A stretch of 64,000 bases of DNA from Pectobacterium punjabense (lineage in GTDB: Bacteria; Pseudomonadota; Gammaproteobacteria; Enterobacterales; Enterobacteriaceae), in the NCBI RefSeq assembly GCF_012427845.1, contig NZ_CP038498.1, positions 2,604,001-2,668,000 of the forward strand, written 5' to 3'. This document shows, in pieces, positions 37,322 to 46,467 of this stretch (positions are counted from its first letter, which is position 1; every line of letters begins with the position of its first letter). The translations under genes were made by a program, and so were the position numbers. The notes under the pieces are model-generated. The model did no database searches. It saw nothing but the letters and a program-made list of their open reading frames with translations, and had not been told where the DNA came from.

Positions 37322-38938
37322 TTAATGTTTTTCGATGTAAAGCATGTGGCTATATGCCACATCTTCAGGGTTAGTAATGGGGTAGCCTTTCACCCACGGC
37401 TTGATCAAGCGTCCGTTGGTATATTGATAGATTGGCGCAATCGGCGCTTCATCTATCAGCAACTGCTCTGCCCGGTTGTAATCCGCATTCAGCGCCTGCG
37501 GGTTAGTTTGATTACCCGCTTCATCCAGTACGCGATCGTAACTCGCATTTTTAAAGCGAGCGATGTTACCGCTGTGGTGCGAAGTCAGCAGTGAAAGGAA
37601 TGTCGAGGGTTCGTTGTAATCACCGACCCAGGACGCCCGCACGACGTCAAAATTACCGCTATTACGGCTGTCGATGTAGGTTTGCCACTCTTGGTTGGAC
37701 AACCGTACGTCAACACCTAATGTCTTCTTCCACATAGATGCCACGGCAATCGCGATCTTCTGGTGGCTTTCCGACGTGTTGTACAACAGCGATAATTTCA
37801 GCGGATTGTTTGGACCATAGCCCGCCGCTGCCATCAGCGCTTTTGCCTGCGCATCCAGCTCATCCTGAGAATATTGCTGCAACAGGCTTTCCGTAGGTTT
37901 GAAGCCTGCGGTGACATCCGGCGTGAAGTGCCAGGCCGGCTTTTCTCCTGTTCCCAATACTTTTTCTGCAATCACTTTTCGGTCGATGGCATACGACAGC
38001 GCTTTTCGCACCCGGACATCATTGGTGGGAGCACGTTGCGTGTTAAACGCGTAGTAATAGGTGCCAAGCTGATCCGGCGTATAAACCTGGCCGGGTAAAT
38101 CTTTCAGCAGCTTCTGGTACAGATTTTTAGGAAATGACTCGGTGATATCGATATCACCAGACAGATAGCGTTTGGTCGCGTTTGACTCTTGATTGACTGG
38201 AACAAAAGTCACCTTTGTCAGGCGCGTGTTAGCATTATCCCAATAATATTGATTCTGCGTAAGCACCAGCTTCTCGTTAACAACACGGTGATCCAGCTTA
38301 AACGCACCATTTCCGACCAGATTTCCCGGTTTCGTCCAGTCATTTCCGAATTTTTCTACCGTGGCCTGATGTACCGGAAATAGGCTGAAATTTGCCGTTA
38401 GGCTGACAAAATAAGGCACTGGCTTGCTGAGTTGCACTTTCAGCGTATGGTCATTAACCGCGGTCACACCGAGCTGCTCAGCAGGCATGTTGCCGGCGAG
38501 AATCTGCTCAGCGTTCTGAATCCCTGCGAGTCGGGCAAACCAGGCGAATGACGAGCTGTTTTCAGGCGTGACCAGACGACGCCAGCTATAGACAAAATCG
38601 TTTGCGGTGACGGGTTCACCATTAGACCAGCGGGCATTATCACGTAGGGTAAAGATAAACGTGCGGTTATCGGTCGTCTGCCAACGCAGCGCTACGCCAG
38701 GGACGATGTTACCCTTGGCATCCTGTTTGACCAGCCCTTCAAACAGATCGCGCGCCACTTGCGCTTCCATCAACCCCACCGCTTTTATCGGATCGAGAGA
38801 AGCAGGTTCATCTTTAATGTGGCGAACAATTTCCTGTTTCTCAGCCAGAATCGTTCCCGCTGGAACCTGCGCCGCAACAGCATTGCCCGCCATGGCCGCC
38901 ATCAACGCGGCATAAAATGCAGAATATCCATGGTGCAT
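37322..38938 (-). CDS. mppA: Periplasmic murein tripeptide-binding protein MppA
   Basis: 538 residues, an OppA-type family 5 substrate-binding protein. Signal peptide ends near NAVAAQVPAG. Typical motifs are LVKQDAKGNIVPGVALRW, TFTLRDNARWSNG-like FTLRDNARWSNGEPVTANDF and the C-terminal domain SLLYNTSESHQKIAIAVASM. MppA binds murein tripeptide and works with the OppBCDF permease. Divergent from mpaA, which makes the dipeptide from the same recycled murein peptide, as in E. coli. SapA, encoded in the same window, belongs to the same protein family. Confidence 0.9.
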   Translation of the reverse strand: MHHGYSAFYAALMAAMAGNAVAAQVPAGTILAEKQEIVRHIKDEPASLDPIKAVGLMEAQVARDLFEGLVKQDAKGNIVPGVALRWQTTDNRTFIFTLRDNARWSNGEPVTANDFVYSWRRLVTPENSSSFAWFARLAGIQNAEQILAGNMPAEQLGVTAVNDHTLKVQLSKPVPYFVSLTANFSLFPVHQATVEKFGNDWTKPGNLVGNGAFKLDHRVVNEKLVLTQNQYYWDNANTRLTKVTFVPVNQESNATKRYLSGDIDITESFPKNLYQKLLKDLPGQVYTPDQLGTYYYAFNTQRAPTNDVRVRKALSYAIDRKVIAEKVLGTGEKPAWHFTPDVTAGFKPTESLLQQYSQDELDAQAKALMAAAGYGPNNPLKLSLLYNTSESHQKIAIAVASMWKKTLGVDVRLSNQEWQTYIDSRNSGNFDVVRASWVGDYNEPSTFLSLLTSHHSGNIARFKNASYDRVLDEAGNQTNPQALNADYNRAEQLLIDEAPIAPIYQYTNGRLIKPWVKGYPITNPEDVAYSHMLYIEKH

Positions 38939-39107
38939 GATGATTTGACCTGAAAGTATAATGAAATGATTGAAGAATATAATAGTCAGAAATCATCGCT
39001 ATCATCCAGCAATACGCCTGCAATTTGTCAATCCGTATCACCGTTTGCGTCTCTGGAGCGATTTTTTTATGATAAAACGCATCCATCGGTAACCACAGGG
39101 CGATATC

Positions 39108-39827
39108 ATGGAAAACACAATTATTCCTCTTCAGGCTCGCCAGCAACGAGGTAATTTGCCGTCGCTGGGTGAACCTTATGGAAAATCGCTGCTGGGCGCA
39201 CCATTACTCTACTTTCCAGCCGAATTAGCGCCTTCAGAAAGCGGACTGATTATTGCCGGAACACACGGTGATGAAACTGCGGCAGTGGTGGCGCTTTCCT
39301 GCGCGCTTCGTACCCTATTTTCAGGCCAGAGACGCCATCACGTTGTTCTTGCGGTCAATCCTGATGGCTGTCAGTTGGGTCTACGTGCCAATGCTAACGG
39401 CGTCGATCTGAATCGCAATTTCCCAGCCAGCAATTGGCAGCCGGGGAGTACGGTTTATCGCTGGAATAGCGCCGCAGATGAACGTGATGTCGAGTTATCC
39501 ACGGGGGAAACCGCGGGCTCAGAGCCGGAAACGAAAGCCCTTTGCACGCTGATTGAGAAACTTAATCCGCGCTGGGTTGTCTCTTTTCATGAGCCACTCG
39601 CCTGTATTGAAGATCCGCACCGCTCCGAACTGGGTCGCTGGTTGGCGCAACAGTGCGAGCTGCCGTTAGTATCGAGTATCGGCTACGACACACCCGGCTC
39701 TTTCGGAAGCTGGTGCGCCGATCGTTCGCTTCATTGCATTACCGCTGAGCTTCCGCCCATTTCGGCAGATGCGGCCAGCGAATGCTACCTTAACGCGATG
39801 GTCGCGTTGCTAAGCCAGCAATTTTAA
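39108..39827 (+). CDS. mpaA: Murein tripeptide amidase A
   Basis: 239 residues, a cytoplasmic M14-like zinc peptidase that cleaves the gamma-D-Glu-Dap bond of murein tripeptide. Zinc ligands His and Glu are in IIAGTHGDETAAVV, the third ligand His in VVSFHEPLACIE. The conserved DLNRNFPASNW segment is present. Divergent from mppA with a 169-base shared promoter region, forming a murein peptide recycling pair. Confidence 0.93.
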   Translation: MENTIIPLQARQQRGNLPSLGEPYGKSLLGAPLLYFPAELAPSESGLIIAGTHGDETAAVVALSCALRTLFSGQRRHHVVLAVNPDGCQLGLRANANGVDLNRNFPASNWQPGSTVYRWNSAADERDVELSTGETAGSEPETKALCTLIEKLNPRWVVSFHEPLACIEDPHRSELGRWLAQQCELPLVSSIGYDTPGSFGSWCADRSLHCITAELPPISADAASECYLNAMVALLSQQF

Positions 39828-39906
39828 TCGTAATTTTTATACCAATGTTGCTAATGTTGCCCTAAACTGAGCAGCGTGTTAATCACCTGTAATTAAGGAC
39901 GCAAAC

Positions 39907-40410
39907 ATGTCACAGAACGTACATTTTCAAGGCAATCCTGTGCCAGTAGCAGGGTCATTTCCAGCTAAAGGAAGCAAAGCACCCGCATTTACTCTGGTCG
40001 CTAAAGACCTGTCAGATGCTTCACTCAGCAACTATGCTGGCAAACGCAAAATCCTGAACATTTTCCCAAGCATCGATACCGGTGTTTGTGCCGCGTCCGT
40101 GCGTAAATTCAACCAGTTGGGTTCTGAACTGGATAACACTGTTGTTCTGTGTATCTCTTCCGATCTGCCGTTCGCGCAGTCTCGCTTTTGCGGCGCGGAA
40201 GGTCTGAACAACGTGGTTGTACTGTCTACCCTGCGTGGCGGTGAATTCAAAGAAAGCTATGGCGTCGCTATCGCCGATGGCGCACTGAAAGGTCTGACCG
40301 CTCGCGCTGTCGTGGTGCTGGATGAAAACGACAACGTACTGCATAGTGAACTGGTGAACGAAATCACCACTGAACCAGACTATGACGCTGCGCTGGCTGT
40401 ACTGAAATAA
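39907..40410 (+). CDS. tpx: Lipid hydroperoxide-type thiol peroxidase Tpx
   Basis: 167 residues. Atypical 2-Cys peroxiredoxin: peroxidatic cysteine in [14 protein letters not shown], resolving cysteine in [11 protein letters not shown]. Reduced by thioredoxin; acts on alkyl hydroperoxides. Start ATG 39907 follows a TAAGGACG ribosome binding site. Ends with a strong terminator. In E. coli it is the convergent neighbour of tyrR; here a secreted-protein gene separates them. Confidence 0.96.
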   Translation: MSQNVHFQGNPVPVAGSFPAKGSKAPAFTLVAKDLSDASLSNYAGKRKILNIFPSIDTGVCAASVRKFNQLGSELDNTVVLCISSDLPFAQSRFCGAEGLNNVVVLSTLRGGEFKESYGVAIADGALKGLTARAVVVLDENDNVLHSELVNEITTEPDYDAALAVLK

Positions 40411-40782
40411 GTCACGCTGTCAGTTATTCGTACTGATAATTGTGAAGAAACGGCTGCTTGCGCAGCCGTTTTGTTATCTTAATATCTATCGATTCCCCAT
40501 ACATATAATTGGGTTATTTGATTGATCATATTATCTCTATTCGAACATGAATTTTTATTAATTATTCATTTTATTACGCTTATGATATGAATGAATTAAT
40601 TGTTCTATAACACCTACATTTTATATCAACGTTCTCGCCAGATTTTGGCATTTTTATCACAGCAAATACGATGCCAATAATAAAAACTATTTCCCATGTG
40701 GAATAATAGATATGGAAAATAGGAAGTAATTGCACCATAGCTAACTCTGATATGTTAGTGCTATTCACAGGAGTGATCGCTG
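40411..40782. other. AT-rich spacer between tpx and the secreted-protein gene
   Basis: Apart from the tpx terminator, about 300 bases of AT-rich sequence. A 70-codon open frame on the minus strand (40580-40792) has a hydrophobic centre but weak support and is not called. Confidence 0.4.
40448..40474 (+). terminator. tpx terminator
   Basis: ACGGCTGC (stem) pairs with GCAGCCGT across TTGC, with flanking A and T runs that extend the stem. The same 27 bases recur at 41649-41675. Confidence 0.9.
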
Positions 40783-41565
40783 TTGAGAACATTGTTACTT
40801 CCCCTTCAAATAGTCGCTTTATTTTCTGGGCTTGCTTTTAGCCAGAGCAGTGAAGCGTCATTCACGTTTGATCCACAAAAGTGCCACATCCCTGACCCTG
40901 AGGGCAAAGCCTATGTTGCCTTGCGCGATACGGTATTCCATATCTCTATCGACCAGCTCAGCATCCTGCACGATCCTGTTTTACGCGATGGTGAAACCCT
41001 GCCACTCCCGCCCGATCCTAGCGAGCCTCTCGGGTGTAAAGGCAATCCACTAAGTCAGCAAAGTTTATTGTTCAGCCGCAATTTCAACGGAAAGCTGGGA
41101 GACCGTCCTGACTGGTCCAAAGCCTGGCCGTTACGGAAATTCCAGCTATTCAGCTCAACGCCAAGTCATTGGGGACTTCATCTAGACGAGCGCCATGACA
41201 AGATGTGTGAAAATCGCTTAAAACAGACAGATCTGGTTCCCAACATGACCGCCTGTTTATTTGAGAAAAACCCTGCACGTCCGGATCGATATGACGTGGA
41301 GGAGGCAGGAAGCTGGATGATTGATCCTGAGGTATATTCAGCGCCGTTTAATAAGAGACTCGCTATTTTTTGTATGTTTGCCATTTCAGGAGGAACCGAC
41401 TGCGAAGTCGGTTATAAAATTTTCCCGACGGTGAACCTTCTCTATGAATTTAACCCCAAGGAATTTCCACTTACCGAGGTTATTAATTTTGATAAACATC
41501 TGAGAGCGGAATTAGAACAGGCCGTGGTTAAAGATTATCCCTGGAAGAAGAGCGCCCCTAATTGA
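40783..41565 (+). CDS. Uncharacterised secreted protein
   Basis: 260 residues from a TTG start at 40783, with GGAG ten bases upstream. Signal peptide about residues 1-29 (LLLPLQIVALFSGLAFSQSSEA). The mature part has five or six cysteines (KCHIPDPEG, LGCKGNP, MCENRL, TACLFEK, FCMF, TDCEVGY), which suggests disulfides in the periplasm or outside the cell, and an aromatic-rich C-terminal half. No family was recognised. The gene sits between two copies of one terminator, in the place where tpx and tyrR are adjacent in E. coli. Confidence 0.65.
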   Translation: MRTLLLPLQIVALFSGLAFSQSSEASFTFDPQKCHIPDPEGKAYVALRDTVFHISIDQLSILHDPVLRDGETLPLPPDPSEPLGCKGNPLSQQSLLFSRNFNGKLGDRPDWSKAWPLRKFQLFSSTPSHWGLHLDERHDKMCENRLKQTDLVPNMTACLFEKNPARPDRYDVEEAGSWMIDPEVYSAPFNKRLAIFCMFAISGGTDCEVGYKIFPTVNLLYEFNPKEFPLTEVINFDKHLRAELEQAVVKDYPWKKSAPN

Positions 41566-41648
41566 ACCTTATATAATATGGAGATAGATATATGGCGATC
41601 ACCTATGAATGATCTGTCCCTAAATCTATTACCCTCCTGTTCAGACTA

Positions 41649-41675
41649 AAACGGCTGCTTGCGCAGCCGTTTTGT
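41649..41675 (-). terminator. tyrR-side terminator, copy of the tpx terminator
   Basis: Same 27 bases as 40448-40474 (stem ACGGCTGC/GCAGCCGT). It begins four bases after the tyrR stop on the minus strand and also follows the secreted-protein gene on the plus strand, so it can act both ways. Confidence 0.85.
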
Positions 41676-41678
41676 GAC

Positions 41679-43250
41679 TTACTCCTCATCATCCCCTGCC
41701 GCCTTGCGTTGGCTGAGCCCATATTCCCGCAGTTTGTTGGCTATCGCCGTGTGCGACACACCTAACCGTTTCGCCAGTTTGCGTGTGCTTGGATAAGATT
41801 GATAAAGGCGGGTCAGCACAGAGCGTTCGAAACGTTTGTTGATGTCGTCCAGCGAGCCATCAAGCAGTGTTTCATCTTGTGGCACATCAATTGAAAACGC
41901 AGGAAGATCGATATCCTGCATATGCAATTCATTACCCTCCAACCGCGTCAGTGCCCGATAAATGGTATTTCTCAGCTGTCGAACGTTACCCGGCCAGCCG
42001 TACTGTGGCAGAAAATGTTCTACATCTGCCGCTAATTTGGGGCGAGGAATGCCCTGCTCATCAGCAAAACGCGCTACAAAGAGTTCAGCCAGCGGCATAA
42101 TGTCGGCCGGACGCTCACGCAGCGGCGGTAACATTAACGTAAGCACATTCAGGCGATAATAAAGATCCTCGCGGAACTCACCTCGCTGCACCAGTTCCAG
42201 CAGGTTTTTCTTTGTTGCGCAAATCACCCGCACGTCCACATGAACTTCGTGATCTTCGCCCACACGACGGAATGTGCCGTCATTCAGGAAACGTAGCAGC
42301 TTAGTCTGCATCTGTGCCGACATTTCACCGACTTCATCCAGTAAAACGGAGCCGCCATTCGCTTGCTCAAAGAACCCTTTCTTGCCTTCCTGCGCATTGA
42401 GATACGCGCCAGGAGCATGCCCAAACAGTTCGCTTTCCATCACGTCATCGGGCAACGCTGCACAATTCAGCGCCAGAAAAGGGTTCTTGCCGCGCGGCCC
42501 ACGTAGGTGGCAGGCTCGCGCCAGCATATCTTTACCCGTCCCTGTATCGCCGACGATCAACAGCGGTGCATCCAGCATCGCTAGCTTGCGCGCCTGCTCC
42601 ACCACCTGACGCATTTTGGGGCTAATCGCCACGATGTGATCAAATTCATTTTCATCATTCACCGTGAGGTTCTGCAACTGTCGGCCCATACGTACGGCCG
42701 ATTTCAGCATGACCAATGCCCCCGCCGTTGCGGCTTTACCGGCATCATCCTCCAGACGAACTGGCGTCATTTCCAGTAGAAAATCCTGACCTCGAATCAC
42801 CACGCGCTCCGCTACGACGGAGCCGCTCTTTTCCAGCCAGTTGGCAAAATTGAAACCGGGGATCATCGTGGCAATCGTCAGCTCGCTGATGGTCTCTGCC
42901 GATTGTTCAAACAGCGCCAATGCGGCGGGGTTAAACAGTTCAGGCTTCCCTTTCATATCCAGTGAAAACACCGGCTCGGGCATCGATTCCAGCAGCGCAT
43001 TCAGCGCCCGATGTTCGCGTTCAGACGGCATAAACGCCACGGTACGCACGTCACTAACGCTGTCGATGCGGCGAATTTCCGACATCAGAAGGCGGAAATC
43101 ATCAAAATCGAGTGTGGCAAAATTGAGGTAAATACGACCAATAGACGCAATTTCAATGCCGCGTAAATCAATATTGCGTGACGCAAGCAGGTCTAACAGT
43201 TCACGGACCATACCAATGCGGTCTTTACAAATTACTTCCAGATGCATCAA
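41679..43250 (-). CDS. tyrR: Transcriptional regulator TyrR
   Basis: 523 residues. Domains: ACT at 1-70 (MMHLEVICKDRIGMVRELLDLLASR), PAS at about 80-190, AAA+ at about 205-430 (VGDTGTGKDMLARACHLRG, VLLDEVGEMS), and a C-terminal helix-turn-helix (RKLAKRLGVSHTAIANKLREYG). The loop that is GAFTGA in sigma-54 activators reads GAYLNA, as expected for TyrR, which works with sigma-70. It controls aromatic amino acid synthesis and transport in response to tyrosine, phenylalanine and tryptophan. Confidence 0.95.
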   Translation of the reverse strand: MMHLEVICKDRIGMVRELLDLLASRNIDLRGIEIASIGRIYLNFATLDFDDFRLLMSEIRRIDSVSDVRTVAFMPSEREHRALNALLESMPEPVFSLDMKGKPELFNPAALALFEQSAETISELTIATMIPGFNFANWLEKSGSVVAERVVIRGQDFLLEMTPVRLEDDAGKAATAGALVMLKSAVRMGRQLQNLTVNDENEFDHIVAISPKMRQVVEQARKLAMLDAPLLIVGDTGTGKDMLARACHLRGPRGKNPFLALNCAALPDDVMESELFGHAPGAYLNAQEGKKGFFEQANGGSVLLDEVGEMSAQMQTKLLRFLNDGTFRRVGEDHEVHVDVRVICATKKNLLELVQRGEFREDLYYRLNVLTLMLPPLRERPADIMPLAELFVARFADEQGIPRPKLAADVEHFLPQYGWPGNVRQLRNTIYRALTRLEGNELHMQDIDLPAFSIDVPQDETLLDGSLDDINKRFERSVLTRLYQSYPSTRKLAKRLGVSHTAIANKLREYGLSQRKAAGDDEE

Positions 43251-43383
43251 CGGCTACCTTCTTCAAGAGACACGACATGGCTATTGCTACTGATAATACC
43301 CTTTCGTTTGCACCGGATGAAGTAAGGTGGCAGCAAAAGTTGACACATCTGTACGTTTTTTCCACGTCAATAACGATACGGGG

Positions 43384-44928
43384 TTAAGACAGCGGCGTCG
43401 TTGCCATCGCGACAATGGTTCGGACGCCTTCCAGATAGTTACCGAGACGTAAGTTCTCATCAAAACTATGCTGATTATTATCGGCATTAACCAGAGGGAC
43501 GATCACGTATGGCACCTTCAACACGCTGACTGCCCCACTCATCGGCAGCGTACCGCCCATCATACGGTTCTTCTCCGGCGCAATGCCGCGCGGCGCGGTG
43601 GTTGTCGTGACTGCCCAGTGGCCCAACGGTGAATCAATCTCGGTTCTGGCTGCATAGGCGCTGCTTGGGTAGGCTGTCAGGTGAAGTGAAATCAGATGCG
43701 GATACTGCTCACGTTCAGTTTGTGTAGGCGACTCTCCAGCAATGATATGAAAACCTTTGCTGGCGATATACTGGCGTAACAGCGCGTACATATCATCCGG
43801 CGGCGTCTCCGGTACAGTGCGTATATTCACGCTGGCCGTTGCAGTGGATGGAATGGCATTGGATGCTTTCTTTCCCGTATCTCCGGCTTTAATACCGAGA
43901 ATATCCAGCGAAGGATACTGCACTGCCTCTGCCGCATTGCCTGCAACCTTATCTAACTGTGCAACGCCAAAGCGTTTTTCCAGCGCACCGGCCGGGGGGG
44001 CAGTCTCAGCTACCTGTTTTTTATCGCTATCGCTGAGCGTAACGCGGTCATAATAACCGGGGATCGTGACCTTGCCGTCCGCATCTTTCATGCTGGCCAG
44101 CAACGTAGCCAAATTTTGCACCGGATTTGGAATGACATTGCCATAACCACCGCTGTGCGCAGCCGAGTTCGCACCAAATACCGTCATGTCAATTTGGATT
44201 GAGCCACGATTGCCAAAGTTGATACCAGGGCGATTGCTGGACGGCATCGCACCATCATAAATCACCATGCCATCGCTTTTCAGCAACGCCAGATGCTCCG
44301 CCATCACCGTCGTCAGACCAGGTGAACCTTTCTCTTCTTCGGAATCCAGCAGCACTTTGATGTTGACGGCAGGTTCCACACCTTTGTCCTTCATCGCATC
44401 CATTGCGGCGAGGAACATCACGATCGGCCCTTTATCATCGGCCGATGCCCGGGCGAAAATGCGCCATTCCGGGTTGATATCCCCTTTCAGAAGACGCGAC
44501 TCAGGAAGTGTTTGCCATTTTCCGGCAGCATCTTTTTCTTTTAGCACAGGCTGCCACGGTGGCGTTTGCCACTCGGTCGGATTCACAGGTTGCCCGTCAA
44601 AATGCATGTAGAACAGGATGGTTTTACGATCGGGCTTTGGCGTTCCCAGCTCAGCATAAACCAACGGTTTATCGCCATTTTTCAGCTGCTGCGTGGTAAA
44701 ACCGCGCGTCTGAAAAGCTTTTTCCAACCAGTCGGCATTACGCTGGATATCAGCGGGCACAGCGGCATCGTTGGGCAAGGTCAGTAATTCGAGATACTCA
44801 GGAAAGCTGTTTTGCGCGTAACGTTCAGCATCGGCAGGCGCCAATACCAACTGGGCGCTGGCAGGTAAACAGAAAATGGCTGCTGACAGCGACAGCGCCG
44901 CCAGCGTCAATTTTTTACCGGAAATCAT
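43384..44928 (-). CDS. Exported M20-family metallopeptidase
   Basis: 514 residues with a signal peptide ending PASAQ. Zinc-binding residues of the M20 fold are visible: His in LFYMHFDGQPV, Asp in RASADDKGPIVM, Glu pair in VLLDSEEEKGS, and a later His near NNQHSFDEN. Dimerisation domain in the middle (about 230-400). It is expected to be a periplasmic di- or aminopeptidase of the carboxypeptidase G2/dipeptidase type; the substrate is not known. Single gene next to tyrR. Confidence 0.85.
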   Translation of the reverse strand: MISGKKLTLAALSLSAAIFCLPASAQLVLAPADAERYAQNSFPEYLELLTLPNDAAVPADIQRNADWLEKAFQTRGFTTQQLKNGDKPLVYAELGTPKPDRKTILFYMHFDGQPVNPTEWQTPPWQPVLKEKDAAGKWQTLPESRLLKGDINPEWRIFARASADDKGPIVMFLAAMDAMKDKGVEPAVNIKVLLDSEEEKGSPGLTTVMAEHLALLKSDGMVIYDGAMPSSNRPGINFGNRGSIQIDMTVFGANSAAHSGGYGNVIPNPVQNLATLLASMKDADGKVTIPGYYDRVTLSDSDKKQVAETAPPAGALEKRFGVAQLDKVAGNAAEAVQYPSLDILGIKAGDTGKKASNAIPSTATASVNIRTVPETPPDDMYALLRQYIASKGFHIIAGESPTQTEREQYPHLISLHLTAYPSSAYAARTEIDSPLGHWAVTTTTAPRGIAPEKNRMMGGTLPMSGAVSVLKVPYVIVPLVNADNNQHSFDENLRLGNYLEGVRTIVAMATTPLS

Positions 44929-45052
44929 AAAAACGTCCTGTTATACAGAAATAAGGAGTATTTATCCTACACACGATTCTGTAACAACGGTACTACCCGT
45001 CATACCAGTATGACGTCTATTCTAGATTGAGGTCCCTATTTATATGGAGATA

Positions 45053-46057
45053 TTATCGTGATTCATCGCGCATCTGGCTGATAGATTGCCCTTCGATGAA
45101 GGAATGGGGGAACTGTCGCGACTGTATAAGATAATCCTTACGCGTCAATTTCATAAGAATTTCTTTTGCCCCATACTCCGCCATTTCTTTTACCGGATAC
45201 ACTACGCTATCAATATGTGGTGCCAGATATTCAGTAAGTCCAAAGCTATCAAAAGAAATGACCGAAATATCGTCAGGCACAGACAAACCTTGTAAGCGTA
45301 GCGTTTTTAATCCTCCTGAACAGGCACGTTCACCACAATAGACAATGGCTGTAATATCCAGTTTTCGCTGTATTAATGTTAATGTCGCTTGCTCACCGAA
45401 GACATGATCGTAACTGCCTTGGATATAATAGTCGTCGCCCCACGTTTTATTAACCGCTCGGATGGCATCAATGCAGCCTTTTAATCGTTGGGACGCGCTA
45501 TGACGTGATTCCGGCCCACCAATCACGGCAATTTTTTTATGGCCTGCCGCAATCAATTTATTGGTAGCATCAAATGCCGATAAATAATGATCGAATGAAA
45601 CTGAATAAATATCCGCCGTACCCGAAGCATCAAGCAATACCACAGGTTTATTTTCAGTATAGGCTTTAATCGTTTCGGTTGATAAATGGCGGGTGTAGAG
45701 AAGAAATCCATCACAGTTGATTTCATCCAGTTTTCTTAATGCGTTTTCTTCTTCAACTTGCCCGGCGCTTTCCAGCACCATGAGCATTTTTCCTTTGGCA
45801 TTCACTTCTTTATGCACTGCGCTCATCACTGAACCAAAGAAGCCTGACACGTTGTTAGGAATAAGCATCCCGATCACGCCGCTACTTTTGCTTACCAATG
45901 AGCGGGCGCTTAAATTGGGTTTATAGTTCAATAGCTTAATGGCATTCTCGACGCGTAACTTTGTCTCCTCCTTAACTTTTTCCGGCTCGTTAAGTACGCG
46001 AGTTACCGTTGCACGCGAAACATTTGCCATCCGGGCAACATCGACGATTGTTGACAT
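45053..46057 (-). CDS. LacI-family repressor of the PTS/enolase operon
   Basis: 334 residues. N-terminal helix-turn-helix and hinge STIVDVARMANVSRATVTRVLN, then a periplasmic-binding-protein-like sensor (VIGMLIPNNVSGFFG, VIGGPESRHSASQRLKG, ISVISFDSFGLTEYLAPHID). It is last gene of the five-gene operon, 72 bases after the IIA gene, and probably represses it through the palindromes in front of the operon. Effector unknown. Confidence 0.87.
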   Translation of the reverse strand: MSTIVDVARMANVSRATVTRVLNEPEKVKEETKLRVENAIKLLNYKPNLSARSLVSKSSGVIGMLIPNNVSGFFGSVMSAVHKEVNAKGKMLMVLESAGQVEEENALRKLDEINCDGFLLYTRHLSTETIKAYTENKPVVLLDASGTADIYSVSFDHYLSAFDATNKLIAAGHKKIAVIGGPESRHSASQRLKGCIDAIRAVNKTWGDDYYIQGSYDHVFGEQATLTLIQRKLDITAIVYCGERACSGGLKTLRLQGLSVPDDISVISFDSFGLTEYLAPHIDSVVYPVKEMAEYGAKEILMKLTRKDYLIQSRQFPHSFIEGQSISQMRDESR

Positions 46058-46129
46058 AGAATTCCATTATAAAGAAAAGCAATGCCTGACTGCGGCACTG
46101 CTTATTTATTAGCGATAATACTGAAACTA

Positions 46130-46435
46130 TTACACTTTATCGCGGTAAAGTTCAATCATTTCTTTGATTAAGTCATTTGCCAACATCGATGTCATTAAAT
46201 GATCCTGTGCATGAACCATAACTAACGTTACAGGGATTTTTCCTTCCCCTTCATCCATACCGATCAATTTAGTTTGCACGCCATGCGCCCGGCTTGCCGC
46301 TTCTCGTGAACGAATCAATGCATTATCGCACGCTTCCCACTCACCTTTTTTCGCATGCTGCAATGCAATCATGGCTTCGCTTTTACTTTCTCCCGCATTG
46401 GTAATGATCTCCATTATTTCCAATTCAAGATCCAT
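46130..46435 (-). CDS. PTS lactose/cellobiose-type EIIA
   Basis: 101 residues from ATG 46435, which is preceded by GAGGAG at ideal distance; the frame extends six codons further upstream. All-helical lac-type IIA. The phosphorylated His is in VMVHAQDHLM, the family site. It receives phosphate from HPr and passes it to the EIIB encoded two genes upstream. Specificity cannot be read from this subunit. Confidence 0.88.
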   Translation of the reverse strand: MDLELEIMEIITNAGESKSEAMIALQHAKKGEWEACDNALIRSREAASRAHGVQTKLIGMDEGEGKIPVTLVMVHAQDHLMTSMLANDLIKEMIELYRDKV

Positions 46436-46467
46436 AAAGCTCTCCTCTTTCAAAATTAAATGATTTG

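Noticed and set aside
40580..40792. 70-codon minus-strand frame with a hydrophobic segment
   Set aside because: It overlaps the start of the secreted-protein gene in AT-rich DNA and lacks any recognisable family; a purine-rich stretch upstream is the only support.
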